Assembly: GCA_021324855.1 (NCBI GenBank)
Contig: JAJPIG010000004.1
Span: 94,603 to 158,602, forward strand
Source: Pseudomonadota bacterium
Lineage (GTDB): Bacteria; Desulfobacterota; Binatia; Binatales; Binataceae
Direction: 5' to 3'
Length of the DNA: 64,000 bases
The position numbers and the translations under genes are program-made. This document shows, piece after piece, positions 9,308 to 17,826 of the stretch (its first letter is position 1; every line of letters begins with the position of its first letter). The notes below the pieces were generated by a model. The model had not been told where the DNA came from, did not search any database, and saw only the letters and a list, made by a program, of their open reading frames with translations.

Positions 9308-10150
9308 ATGGAGCCGCTGAAAACGCTGGTCGAGGGATTGTGCTTCGGCGAAGGGCCGCGATGGCGCGATGGGTACCTCTGGTACTCGGATTTTCATGCC
9401 CAGACCGTCAATCGCGTCGATCTCGCGGGCAAGACCTCGGTGGTTTGCGAGGTGCCGAACTGGCCGTCCGGCCTCGGATGGACTCCCGACGGACGGCTGC
9501 TCGTGGTTTCGATGAAGGATCGGCGGTTGATGCGGCTTGATCCCGACGGGCTCAAGACCGTCGCCGATCTAAGCTCGCTCGCGTCGTTCTGGTGCAACGA
9601 CATGACGGTCGATCAGCGTGGCCGCGCTTACATCGGCAACTTCGGGTTCGATTTGATGGGCGGCGAGGCGCCGAAAGCCGCCGAGCTGATCCTGGTCGAG
9701 CCCGACGGCAGCGCGCGCGTAGCGGCCCGCGATCTGATTTTTCCCAATGGCACTGTCATCACGCCCGACGGTATGACGCTGATTATTGGCGAATCGTTCG
9801 CGAACCGGCTGACCGCATTCACGATTCTGCCGGACGGCTCGTTGACGAACCGCCGCGTCTGGGCGCAGGTCGGCGAGGCGACGCCCGACGGCATATCGAT
9901 GGACGCGGCGGGCGCGATCTGGTTCGCATCGCCTCAAACCGGCGAGGTGCTCCGCGTGCGCGAGGGCGGCGAGGTCCTCGAGCGCTTCAAGCCGGGTCAG
10001 CCGGCCTACGCGGTTATGCTCGGCGGTCCGGATCGCAAGACACTATTCGTCGTCACTGCGCCGACTCCCGATCCGAACGAGGCCAAAAAGATTCGCGGCG
10101 GCAAAATCGAGATGATGCGCGTGCAGAGTCCCGGCGTGGGCCTGCCCTAG
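9308..10150 (+). CDS. SMP-30/gluconolactonase family lactonase
   Basis: 280 residues from the ATG at 9308, which has a strong GGAGG seven bases upstream. The open frame runs further upstream, but that part is antisense to the aldolase gene and reads as noise. The sequence is a six-bladed beta-propeller of SMP-30/gluconolactonase type: an early metal-ligand Glu in LCFGEGPRW, a CNDMTVDQRGRAYIGNFGFD block and PDGISMDAAGAIW. These calcium- or zinc-dependent enzymes open lactone rings and often follow a sugar dehydrogenase or the oxidation of a cyclic intermediate. The stop codon abuts the stop of the convergent luciferase-like gene with no spare base. Confidence 0.88.
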   Translation: MEPLKTLVEGLCFGEGPRWRDGYLWYSDFHAQTVNRVDLAGKTSVVCEVPNWPSGLGWTPDGRLLVVSMKDRRLMRLDPDGLKTVADLSSLASFWCNDMTVDQRGRAYIGNFGFDLMGGEAPKAAELILVEPDGSARVAARDLIFPNGTVITPDGMTLIIGESFANRLTAFTILPDGSLTNRRVWAQVGEATPDGISMDAAGAIWFASPQTGEVLRVREGGEVLERFKPGQPAYAVMLGGPDRKTLFVVTAPTPDPNEAKKIRGGKIEMMRVQSPGVGLP

Positions 10151-11227
10151 CTATCGAAACGCCGGCATCACTTGCTCGGCGAAATCGCGGAAGACCTTGC
10201 GCTGGTAATCGGCTGGCGGCAACAGCGTCACCTCGTTGAAGCCTTCTGCTTCCATCGCGCGGATGCGGCTCACGATGTAATCCGGCTCGCCGCTGATCGT
10301 AATTTCCGCGATCGCCTCGGGCGTCACGAAGCGCCGCTCCTCAGGCTGTAGATACGTGCAGTGGCCGTCGTGGATGTGCCGGAAGCGGGTCTTCGCGGGG
10401 TATCCTTCGACGCGCTTCACGTAGTCCTCCCAAACATTGGCGAAGTAGGGCGGGACGATCTCATCCTTCCTGCCGAGATAGTTCCAGACTTCATAAATAA
10501 GATGAAGCACGCAGGTGACCTGCGATCCGGTCTCATCGATGACGCGGTCGTCGCTGAGCTTCTCTCCGGAGCGTAACACGCAGGCGCTGGTCACAAAGCT
10601 GCGATGGAAGTTCATCGGGATCGCGCGGCCGGATTTTTTCGCCCCCGCGACCAGATGCTCAGTCCAGACGCGCGCGTCGCGCGGCTGCGCGGTGGTGGTG
10701 ATCCAGCCGTCGCCGATCTCGCCGGCCAGCTCGATCGCGCGCGGACCGTTGGCCGCGATGTAGATCGGAATCGGGTCGTCGATATTGACGAAGTGGCGGT
10801 CGCGATGGATGAAAGTTATCGGCCGGGTCTTCCCGCGGTACTCGTAATCGACTTCCTGTCCGTGCAGCAGCGCCCGCACCACGCGCACATGCTCGCGCAT
10901 CTCGGCGATCGAGACCGGGTTCTGCCCCATCACGCGCATTGAGGTATGGCCCGATCCGATGCCCAAAAAGACGCGTCCCGGCGCAAGCTGGTTGATCGAG
11001 GCGATCGAATGGGCGGTGACCGGCGGGATGCGCGTCCCGGGGGCCGCGATGCCGGTGCCGATCTTGATGCGCCTGGTGTTGACGGCGGCGAGGCCGAGCG
11101 TGACGTAGCAATCCGACCAGATCATGTGCGAATCGGGCACGTAGGCGCGGTCATAACCGAGTTCCTCCGCGTAGCGAATCAAATCCCATTTATCGACGTG
11201 GGTGTCGAACATGATCGCGAATTGCAT
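10151..11227 (-). CDS. Luciferase-like (LLM) flavin/F420-dependent oxidoreductase
   Basis: 358 residues with the TIM-barrel signature of bacterial luciferase-like monooxygenases: an RYAEELGYDRAYVPDSH start, RRIKIGTGIAAP, and LAPGRVFLGIGSGHTSM. Such proteins use FMNH2 or F420 to oxygenate or reduce organic substrates. The overall look is closest to the F420-type (5,10-methylene-H4MPT reductase-like) branch, but no cofactor gene nearby confirms this. The ATG at 11227 follows a 174-base gap containing a stem-loop that probably ends the upstream beta-helix transcript. It is a single-gene unit convergent with the SMP-30 lactonase. Substrate unknown. Confidence 0.87.
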   Translation of the reverse strand: MQFAIMFDTHVDKWDLIRYAEELGYDRAYVPDSHMIWSDCYVTLGLAAVNTRRIKIGTGIAAPGTRIPPVTAHSIASINQLAPGRVFLGIGSGHTSMRVMGQNPVSIAEMREHVRVVRALLHGQEVDYEYRGKTRPITFIHRDRHFVNIDDPIPIYIAANGPRAIELAGEIGDGWITTTAQPRDARVWTEHLVAGAKKSGRAIPMNFHRSFVTSACVLRSGEKLSDDRVIDETGSQVTCVLHLIYEVWNYLGRKDEIVPPYFANVWEDYVKRVEGYPAKTRFRHIHDGHCTYLQPEERRFVTPEAIAEITISGEPDYIVSRIRAMEAEGFNEVTLLPPADYQRKVFRDFAEQVMPAFR

Positions 11228-11346
11228 AGGTCACCTCGTTCGGCGTTAGACGCCGCCGAGGGATCATAGCTGCCGGGAAACGCTGCAGGCTAATGAATTT
11301 TGCCGGAAGGAGAACCAGGTATTCCGCGTTTCAGGCCGGAATCACC

Positions 11347-11380
11347 GATGCGGGCCGCGCCGGAGAACGCGGCCCGCATC
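11347..11380 (-). terminator. Perfect 13-bp stem-loop downstream of the beta-helix gene
   Basis: A perfect 13-base inverted repeat (arms 11347-11359 and 11368-11380, GC-rich) encloses an 8-base loop. It lies 22 bases past the stop of the beta-helix gene, where a transcription terminator would be expected. No T-run follows on the minus strand, so intrinsic termination would be weak; it could act with Rho or protect the mRNA 3' end. Confidence 0.55.
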
Positions 11381-11401
11381 CGTATCTGATGCGAACAAGG
11401 T

Positions 11402-12481
11402 TTAAGGAATCGCGTTAGCGTGCACCTTGGTGGCCGTGCTGGAATCGGTGTCGATGGGACAGGTTTCAGTTCCGTTGGAGACCATGGTGCAAGGACCGGC
11501 GTAACCGCTTCCCGAGATGTCGTTGTTGATGATCTTGTCGTTCACACCGCTGTCGTAAACCCCGGCCTGGTAGCCTTCGTTCGCGGCTCCGTTGCCGCTG
11601 GTATTGGTCGTTTCGTCGTTGGTGATGGTGTTGTTGACCACCTTGTTGTTGGTGGCTGTCGTCGGCGCCATCAAGCAGGTCGGATCATAGTTGGCCAGCG
11701 CGACGCCCAGGTCATTGCCGTCAGCGGGAGTGGAGTCGCCTACGATGTTCTTCACCACCTGAACGCCGATGGTGAGCGGGAAATTGCCGAAGTATTGCTG
11801 GCAACCTCCGAAGATCAGAATGCCGGCGGAAGAGGCGAGCCCGTTGCCAGTGTAAGAATTACCCGTAACGGTGTTGCGCATCACTTGACCGCTGGCGCCG
11901 AAGCCTATCTGGATTCCGTTCTGGGCAATATAATCCACCGGGCCGTTGCCGCTTACCGTATTGCCGCTGACCGAGGCTGCCGAACCCGGGCCATCCACGA
12001 CGATCCCGCCTTTTTGGTAAAGCGAAATCATATTGCCCGATACCGTACCTGTCGCGCTCGAGCCTGCAGCAAACGCATGGTAGTAGATCGCCACGCCGTG
12101 CTGATCGCCATTGAACGGGCTCTCGCCGATATTCGAGATGTTGCTGTTGGTGATGTCGACGGAGGTTGCGCCGGGATTGCTGAAGCTGCCGTCGGCGTTC
12201 TCGATATCGCCGGCGACAAGGATGCCGAAGTAGTTCGCGTGCGACACCGTGACGCTGTCAACAGTGCCGCTGGTCCCCGGCTTGTAGTAGATGCCGATGT
12301 TGCAGCCGGTCGCATCGATCGTCTCGCCGGATACGTCTCCGCTTGCGATCAGCGCCGCCGTCATGTTGATGCCGTCGCGGTAGAAGCCTGTCGGAGTACA
12401 GGTCTGCGCTTGAGTAGCGATGCAGAACAGCGTCGCCGCAGCGGTTGCGGCGGCGGTCGAAAGGACTCTTCGGATTCTCAT
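11402..12481 (-). CDS. Exported right-handed parallel beta-helix protein
   Basis: 359 residues. A signal peptide (about 26 residues, ending ATQAQ) is followed by rungs rich in Asn, Gly, Ser, Val and Ile such as VSGNTVSGN, NKVVNNTITN and DKIINNDISG, the repeat pattern of pectate-lyase/NosD-type right-handed beta helices. Such proteins bind or cleave polysaccharides or sit in surface structures; no catalytic residues can be named here. It has its own transcription unit: an AT-rich region of about 420 bases upstream and a 13-bp stem-loop downstream. Its Asn/Thr-rich composition differs from neighbouring enzymes, as expected for a secreted beta-solenoid. Confidence 0.75.
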   Translation of the reverse strand: MRIRRVLSTAAATAAATLFCIATQAQTCTPTGFYRDGINMTAALIASGDVSGETIDATGCNIGIYYKPGTSGTVDSVTVSHANYFGILVAGDIENADGSFSNPGATSVDITNSNISNIGESPFNGDQHGVAIYYHAFAAGSSATGTVSGNMISLYQKGGIVVDGPGSAASVSGNTVSGNGPVDYIAQNGIQIGFGASGQVMRNTVTGNSYTGNGLASSAGILIFGGCQQYFGNFPLTIGVQVVKNIVGDSTPADGNDLGVALANYDPTCLMAPTTATNNKVVNNTITNDETTNTSGNGAANEGYQAGVYDSGVNDKIINNDISGSGYAGPCTMVSNGTETCPIDTDSSTATKVHANAIP

Positions 12482-12904
12482 TGATTTTTCCTCCCAAAAT
12501 GAGGTAACCGCGCATCACCATCGTGCGCGGGCGAATCCGGAATGGTTACCGTCTTGGCGCCGGACAGACGAAAGCATTTGCTTTAAGAGCGCACGGTCTT
12601 GTGGCTCGAACTGACGTGGCGTAGCCTCCGTGCGAACCTTTTACGCGAATCGTCGCACTCTTTAACTCGATTTGTCAACGAAAAAGAAAAGATGAATATG
12701 TAAAAAATGATGTTACGATTGATGTAGTTATTTAACGTGAATAAAACTATGATGACTACGTTTTCCTCTCCTGTATTTTGTTTGTGACTCAGTGCCTTAA
12801 GTGTCTATACGCCTAAACCAGACATCTTGAGTTGTGACGGATGACTCCGGCTTGCAGACGAGCATGCGTCCGCGCAAGCCGTGATAGTCAATCTGACGAC
12901 GGCT
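12482..12904. other. AT-rich intergenic region with a stem-loop
   Basis: No gene is seen. Bases from about 12650 to 12800 are strikingly AT-rich for this window and probably hold the beta-helix promoter, but I found no convincing -35/-10 pair. At the CocE end, 12848-12881 forms an interrupted hairpin: an 8-bp outer stem (12848-12855 with 12874-12881) plus a 4-bp inner stem (12857-12860 with 12867-12870). It lies 23 bases past the CocE stop and is a possible terminator without a T-run. Confidence 0.5.
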
Positions 12905-14662
12905 TCAGCGCGGAATGATTGGCAGGATGATGTGCGACGGATGCTGCGCGTCGTGCAGAATCGTCTGATGCGCTTTCTGCATTCGCGTGCCGGTCGCCTG
13001 ATCTTCGCCGGTGTTCAAGTTCCGATCGAAGCGTGGAAAGTTGCTCGATGAGATGTCGAGGCGAATTCGATGGCCCGCGAAGAAAACATGGCTTGTCGCC
13101 CAAAGATCGATCGTGAATTCGTAGACCGTGCCGGGATGTAGCGGAACCGCGCGCATCGTCGATTCGCGGTAACGCCCGCGGATAATTCCGTCCGCGATGT
13201 TCTGCGCGTAGCCATCGGGGCGCACGTCAACCAGCTTGGCGGTGAAATCGGTGTCGGGCGCATCGGTAGCCGCGAACAGCTTCACGATCAACGGTCCGGT
13301 CACCTCGATCGGCGCGCCGAGCGGCGCGCTGGTATAAACCAGAACATCGCGACGGCTCTCAACCTCACGCTGATCTTGAACGCCGGTCGAGATGATCAGC
13401 GTATTGCCGCCGCAGGTCGGCGCCGGATCGTCAGGATCGTAGACGAAGCGATCGACCGGCTCCCCGGCGGGCGCGTCGGGATCCAAGCGGCCGTCGCCGT
13501 CCGCGCTGTTCGCTTTGCCGCCGCTATGCAGATACCAGGGCGTGTAGCGCGTGCGGGCGAGCGGCCACTCACGTTCGTCGCGCCATCGGTTTTCGCCCAT
13601 CACGAAAATCTTCACCGGCGCTTCGTCGAGGATGCCGGTGTCGAGTCCCTTGAGCCAGTGATCGAACCATCGCAACTGGATCTCGTGCAGTTCGATTTTC
13701 GCAGCCGGCCCGAAATCGATGTCGCCGGTGCCGCGCGAGGTCGGCGTCGTATAGGGGAAGATATGCGCCCACGGCCCGATCAGCAGCCGCTGATTCGCGC
13801 GCGCCTCAGGCGTCATCGCGTGATCGCGCACCGCCTGGTACTGGGCGAGCGTGCCGCCGAGCACGTAATCGTACCACGAGGTGACGTGATACATCGGCAG
13901 ATTGATGTTGTGGGCTTGCCGCGTCACATTCATCGACCACCAGAACGGCCCGTCCTCCGGATGGCGCAAATAATCAGTCAGATAGCGCGCGATCGGACGA
14001 AGTTCGTCCGCCCATGCCATCAGCGGGAGCCGTCGGTATGCGGCATCGGTCATCGGGCGCGCGAGCACATTTTTTACATCGGCGAGATTACGTTCGATCG
14101 CCGCAATCAAATCGACGCGGCCCATCCGCTCGGCCGTGTTCCGCGCCATGAAGATGATATTCGGCAGACGCCATCCAAGCTCGAACGTGCCCCCGGTGTG
14201 ATAGGCGAAATTGTTGTAGAAGTCGCCCGGGCATGAGACCGGGAAGCAGGTCACCAGATGCGGCGGGCGCGTCGGGGAGAGCAGATGCTGCGTGATGCCG
14301 AGGTACGACTGGCCCATCGTGCCGACCCGGCCGTTGGAATAGGGCAGAGCCGCCGCCCATTCGACCGCGTCGTAGCCATCCTGCCCCTCCCAGATGAGCG
14401 GGTAGTACTCATCGCCGTCGGAAGCGAAGCGGCCGCGTACGTCCTGCATGATGACCACATAGCCGCGCTCGACGAAGTAATCGATATCGCCGGGGCGTGT
14501 GCGCAGGTTCTTGTCGTAGGGCAGGCGCGAGAGCAGGACCGGAAAACGTCCGTCAGCATCAGGACGATAAACATCGGCGCGCAACGTGAGACCGTCGCGG
14601 GTCTTCGACGGCACGTCTTTTTCGACGATCACGCGATATCGCGGTTCGCTCTGCTCAGCCAA
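12905..14662 (-). CDS. CocE/NonD family serine hydrolase (S15-type)
   Basis: 585 residues, typical of the CocE/NonD family. The N-terminal alpha/beta-hydrolase domain holds the nucleophile Ser119 in GTMGQSYLG. A PWAHIFPY segment follows, and a C-terminal jelly-roll domain begins around residue 430 (VDRFVYDPDDPAPTCGG, then VYTSAPL). Relatives include cocaine esterase, glutaryl-7-ACA acylase and X-Pro dipeptidyl peptidases, which cleave ester or amide bonds of bulky acyl compounds. No signal peptide is seen, so it is cytoplasmic. It follows the homogentisate-dioxygenase-like gene on the same strand after 79 bases. Substrate unknown. Confidence 0.88.
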   Translation of the reverse strand: MAEQSEPRYRVIVEKDVPSKTRDGLTLRADVYRPDADGRFPVLLSRLPYDKNLRTRPGDIDYFVERGYVVIMQDVRGRFASDGDEYYPLIWEGQDGYDAVEWAAALPYSNGRVGTMGQSYLGITQHLLSPTRPPHLVTCFPVSCPGDFYNNFAYHTGGTFELGWRLPNIIFMARNTAERMGRVDLIAAIERNLADVKNVLARPMTDAAYRRLPLMAWADELRPIARYLTDYLRHPEDGPFWWSMNVTRQAHNINLPMYHVTSWYDYVLGGTLAQYQAVRDHAMTPEARANQRLLIGPWAHIFPYTTPTSRGTGDIDFGPAAKIELHEIQLRWFDHWLKGLDTGILDEAPVKIFVMGENRWRDEREWPLARTRYTPWYLHSGGKANSADGDGRLDPDAPAGEPVDRFVYDPDDPAPTCGGNTLIISTGVQDQREVESRRDVLVYTSAPLGAPIEVTGPLIVKLFAATDAPDTDFTAKLVDVRPDGYAQNIADGIIRGRYRESTMRAVPLHPGTVYEFTIDLWATSHVFFAGHRIRLDISSSNFPRFDRNLNTGEDQATGTRMQKAHQTILHDAQHPSHIILPIIPR

Positions 14663-14741
14663 ATCGATTATCTCCGTTGCGCACGAACGCCGGCGACCAT
14701 GACGATCGCCGGCGTTCGCTGGTCCTGCCGTTTGGATTCAA

Positions 14742-15875
14742 TCAGGCCTGCGGATAGCCCCGCCACGACTCAATATAGTTCGGGACCTCGACGCCCTCCG
14801 GCAGCTCTGCTATCTGCATCGGATCGCGCGAATCGACGTACAGCACCACCTCGTCAGTCTCAGCGCGTGCGCGTCTGGCGCCGATCGCAAACGCTTTCGG
14901 CTGCGGACCATGAGCAAAACCGCTCGGGTTGAATCCAATCATGCCCGGTCCGAAGTTGTCGCGGCTGAACATCTGGCCGCGGTGGATGAAGATCATCTCG
15001 TCGTAGTCGTCATTGTTATGGAAGTAGGGCACCTTGAGCGCGCCGGGATCGGACTCGATCGGCCTCGGCGCGAAGGTCCCGATCACGAACCGGGCGGCGA
15101 CGAAATTCGCATGCGCCGACGGCGGAATGTGATAGCGCGCGCTGACGATCGGCCGGATGTCGCGCCAGTTGAGCCGCACCGGCGCGACCTCGCCATGCCA
15201 TCCGACGGCATCCAGCGGATTGAACGGGAAAGTCACGGTGCTCAGGAGATGGCGCTTCTGGATGCGCACACGCCATTCGTCCTCGCTCTGCTGCGCCTTG
15301 AACGCTTCATCGATTCGCGGCACGTCCAGCACGTTCGGATCGAAAATCGCCTGGTTGCCAAGGATGCCTTTTTCGGGAAGCTGGTAGGCGTCGTTGGTCG
15401 CCTCGACCATCAGGGCCGAGACGGGAGCGCTGGGTTCGATGCGCCAGCAGGTCCCGCGCGGCATCACGATGTAATCGCCATCGCGGAAGGTGAGATGGCC
15501 GTAGTCGCAGAACAGGTCGCCGGCGCCCTCATGGATAAAGATCATGTCGTCGCCGTCACCGTTGCGCACGAGATGATCCATCTTGCCGTCGCTCCGCCAG
15601 TAGCGGATGCGCAGGTGGTCATTGTAGAGCACCAGCGGCGCATCCCATGGCGATACGCTCGGCATCCCGAGCGCGTTCATATCGAAGGCGCGCGGTCTGA
15701 GCGGTCCTTCCCAGTTCGTCCAGCTTGTCGGCGGATGCTTGTGCAGCATCTGGGTGGAGGGGCCGAAAAAGCCCTCGCGTCCCAGTTCGCGCTCGTAGGT
15801 GCCCGCAGGCAGGTCCACGTGCGCTTGCCTGGTCGTGATGCCTTCGGAGAGCGGCAGCCTGATCCACCTTCTCAT
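14742..15875 (-). CDS. Homogentisate 1,2-dioxygenase-like cupin enzyme
   Basis: 377 residues from the ATG at 15875, which has AAGGAGG nine bases upstream; the in-frame ATG at 15932 lacks such a site. It matches the short (about 370-residue) clade annotated as homogentisate dioxygenase: an N-terminal FGPSTQMLHKHPPT segment and the C-terminal iron-site region with His and Glu in HNNDDYDEMIF followed by SGFAHGPQP. Homogentisate dioxygenase opens homogentisate to maleylacetoacetate. This protein is shorter than the classical enzyme (about 430-445 residues), the His-to-Glu spacing is one residue longer than in the human enzyme, and no fumarylacetoacetase or isomerase gene is nearby. The ring-cleavage family is likely; the exact substrate is open. 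Confidence 0.75.
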   Translation of the reverse strand: MRRWIRLPLSEGITTRQAHVDLPAGTYERELGREGFFGPSTQMLHKHPPTSWTNWEGPLRPRAFDMNALGMPSVSPWDAPLVLYNDHLRIRYWRSDGKMDHLVRNGDGDDMIFIHEGAGDLFCDYGHLTFRDGDYIVMPRGTCWRIEPSAPVSALMVEATNDAYQLPEKGILGNQAIFDPNVLDVPRIDEAFKAQQSEDEWRVRIQKRHLLSTVTFPFNPLDAVGWHGEVAPVRLNWRDIRPIVSARYHIPPSAHANFVAARFVIGTFAPRPIESDPGALKVPYFHNNDDYDEMIFIHRGQMFSRDNFGPGMIGFNPSGFAHGPQPKAFAIGARRARAETDEVVLYVDSRDPMQIAELPEGVEVPNYIESWRGYPQA

Positions 15876-15962
15876 CGAATCGATCCTCCTTGCCGGGTGC
15901 AGCATCACCCCATGATGAATGTTGAATTTCACGGCCGCGTTGTCAAATCGCGAGCCGCACCG

Positions 15963-16385
15963 TCACTCGCCGATGATTTTGATCAAAACGCGCTTGGGGC
16001 GGCGGCCGTCGAATTCACCATAAAAGATTTGCTCCCATGGGCCGAAATCGAGTTTGCCATTGGTGATCGCAATCACCACCTCGCGGCCCATCACCTGCCG
16101 TTTGTGATGGGCATCGCCGTTGTCCTCGCCGGTGCGATTATGATGGTAGCGTTGCGGACTCGGATCGTACGGCGCCAGCCCTTCGAGCCATCGCTTGTAG
16201 TCCTCGTGCAGTCCCGGCTCGTCATCATTGATGAAGACCGACGCCGTGATATGCATCGCGTTTACCAGGCATAGCCCTTCCTGCACCCCGCTCTTGCGAA
16301 CCGCCTCGGCGACCTGCTCCGTGATGTTCACGAAATCCATCCGCGCCGGCACGTTCATCGTCAGGTACTCGGTATGCGACTTCAT
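15963..16385 (-). CDS. YjbQ-type (UPF0047) thiamine-phosphate synthase-like protein
   Basis: 140 residues, full length for the YjbQ/UPF0047 family. Conserved blocks are all present: [20 protein letters not shown], a [16 protein letters not shown] histidine-rich metal region, and [13 protein letters not shown]. The E. coli homologue can replace thiamine-phosphate synthase weakly, which gives the family its name, but the true role is uncertain. It lies 87 bases upstream of the homogentisate-dioxygenase-like gene on the same strand and is divergent from the M20 hydrolase gene across a 93-base spacer. Confidence 0.9.
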   Translation of the reverse strand: MKSHTEYLTMNVPARMDFVNITEQVAEAVRKSGVQEGLCLVNAMHITASVFINDDEPGLHEDYKRWLEGLAPYDPSPQRYHHNRTGEDNGDAHHKRQVMGREVVIAITNGKLDFGPWEQIFYGEFDGRRPKRVLIKIIGE

Positions 16386-16478
16386 TTTTTCAGGCTCCTC
16401 CCCGGCGAGTGATGCTTATGCTTGAAGCGATACTCGTGATAATCCTTCGCCAAATGGACCCAGGAAGCGATAGGTGCG

Positions 16479-17768
16479 ATGGCGATCGCCGAAGCAATTG
16501 AAGCGGTAATCGCGCGCATCGACGAGCGCCGCCTGTGGGAGCGTCATCGCGCGATTGCGCAATTCGGCGCGACCGGGCGCGGCGGCGTGAATCGCCAGGC
16601 TTTGACGCCTGAGGATATCGCGGCGCGAAAGCAACTGCTTGCCTGGGCCGATGCGCGCAGATTCGCGACCAGTGTCGATGCGATCGGCAACCTCTTCATC
16701 CGGCGACCGGGGCGCGATCAGTTCGCTACGCCGATCGCCGCCGGATCGCATCTCGACACCCAGCCGACCGGCGGCAACTTCGACGGCGTCTACGGAGTGC
16801 TCGCCGCGTTCGAGGTGCTCGAAGCGGCGGAAGAGGCCGGCATCGCGACAACGCGGCCGATCGAAACGGTGGTCTGGACCAACGAGGAAGGTTCGCGCTT
16901 TCAGCCGGGTACGATGGGCTCCGCAGTCTACGCCGGCCGTTTGCCGCTCGACGCAACGCTGAAGATCGTCGATGGGCGCGGCATCATGCTTCGCGACGCC
17001 CTGTCCGAGACCCTCGCCGCGATGGGTGTTACGGCGCATCGCGAGTTGCGCGCGCCGATCGGCGCCTACCTCGAAGCGCATATCGAGCAAGGGCCGATAC
17101 TCGAAGCGGAGCGCAAGCAAATCGGCGTGGTCACCGGCATCCAGGGCCTCAAATGGATGCGCGTCGATATCGTCGGCGAAGAGGCGCATGCCGGCACGAC
17201 GCCGCGATCGGCGCGTCGCGATGCGTGCGCGGCCGCAATCGAGATGATCGCGGCTTTACGCGAACTGACTCGCGATCGGGATGACATCCTGCGCTTCACC
17301 GTCGGCCGCTTCGAGCTTTCGCCCAACTCGCCCAACACTATCCCCGGACGTGCGTTGTTTACTATCGATCTGCGCCATCCGGATCGCGAGCTGCTGGTCA
17401 GTCTCGGGTCGAAAATCGAATCCTTATGCCGCATGCACGCCGGCGGATGCGCTGTAAGCGTTATTGAGACGCTCGATTCGGCGCCCGTCGGTTTCGATCC
17501 TGCGATGGTTGCGATAGTACGGTGCGCCGCCGAGCGGCAGAAGCTGCCTTGGATGGAGATCCTCTCGGGCGCGACTCATGATGCCAAGTTCATTGCCGAG
17601 TTGTGTCCGACCGCGATGATCTTCATCCCGTGCAAGCGCGGGATTAGCCACAACGAAACCGAGTCGGCCACGCCGACCGACCTCGCTGCCGGCGCGCGTG
17701 TACTGGCAGAGGCGATGCTTTCCCTGGCAAGCTTATCGGGGATGTTACCGCACGAGCGATCGACGTGA
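16479..17768 (+). CDS. M20-family Zn hydrolase, N-carbamoyl-L-amino-acid hydrolase type
   Basis: 429 residues, typical of the hydantoinase/carbamoylase branch of M20 peptidases (allantoate amidohydrolase, beta-ureidopropionase, AmaB). Metal ligands are recognisable: His in GSHLDTQPTGG, Asp in NFDGVYGVL, the Glu pair in TNEEGSRF and His in the C-terminal GISHNETE. A dimerisation lid starts near residue 220 (GEEAHAGTTPRSAR). The reaction is hydrolysis of an N-carbamoyl (ureido) bond to amino acid, CO2 and ammonia. It could feed the Rieske/Mo-hydroxylase operon that starts 58 bases downstream on the same strand, suggesting breakdown of an N-containing ring, but this link is only positional. Confidence 0.88.
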   Translation: MAIAEAIEAVIARIDERRLWERHRAIAQFGATGRGGVNRQALTPEDIAARKQLLAWADARRFATSVDAIGNLFIRRPGRDQFATPIAAGSHLDTQPTGGNFDGVYGVLAAFEVLEAAEEAGIATTRPIETVVWTNEEGSRFQPGTMGSAVYAGRLPLDATLKIVDGRGIMLRDALSETLAAMGVTAHRELRAPIGAYLEAHIEQGPILEAERKQIGVVTGIQGLKWMRVDIVGEEAHAGTTPRSARRDACAAAIEMIAALRELTRDRDDILRFTVGRFELSPNSPNTIPGRALFTIDLRHPDRELLVSLGSKIESLCRMHAGGCAVSVIETLDSAPVGFDPAMVAIVRCAAERQKLPWMEILSGATHDAKFIAELCPTAMIFIPCKRGISHNETESATPTDLAAGARVLAEAMLSLASLSGMLPHERST

Positions 17769-17826
17769 TAAGCTTGCCTTGACGAGGCAACGGGAGTTGG
17801 GAAAACTGCCGCGGGAAGGTAACGCC

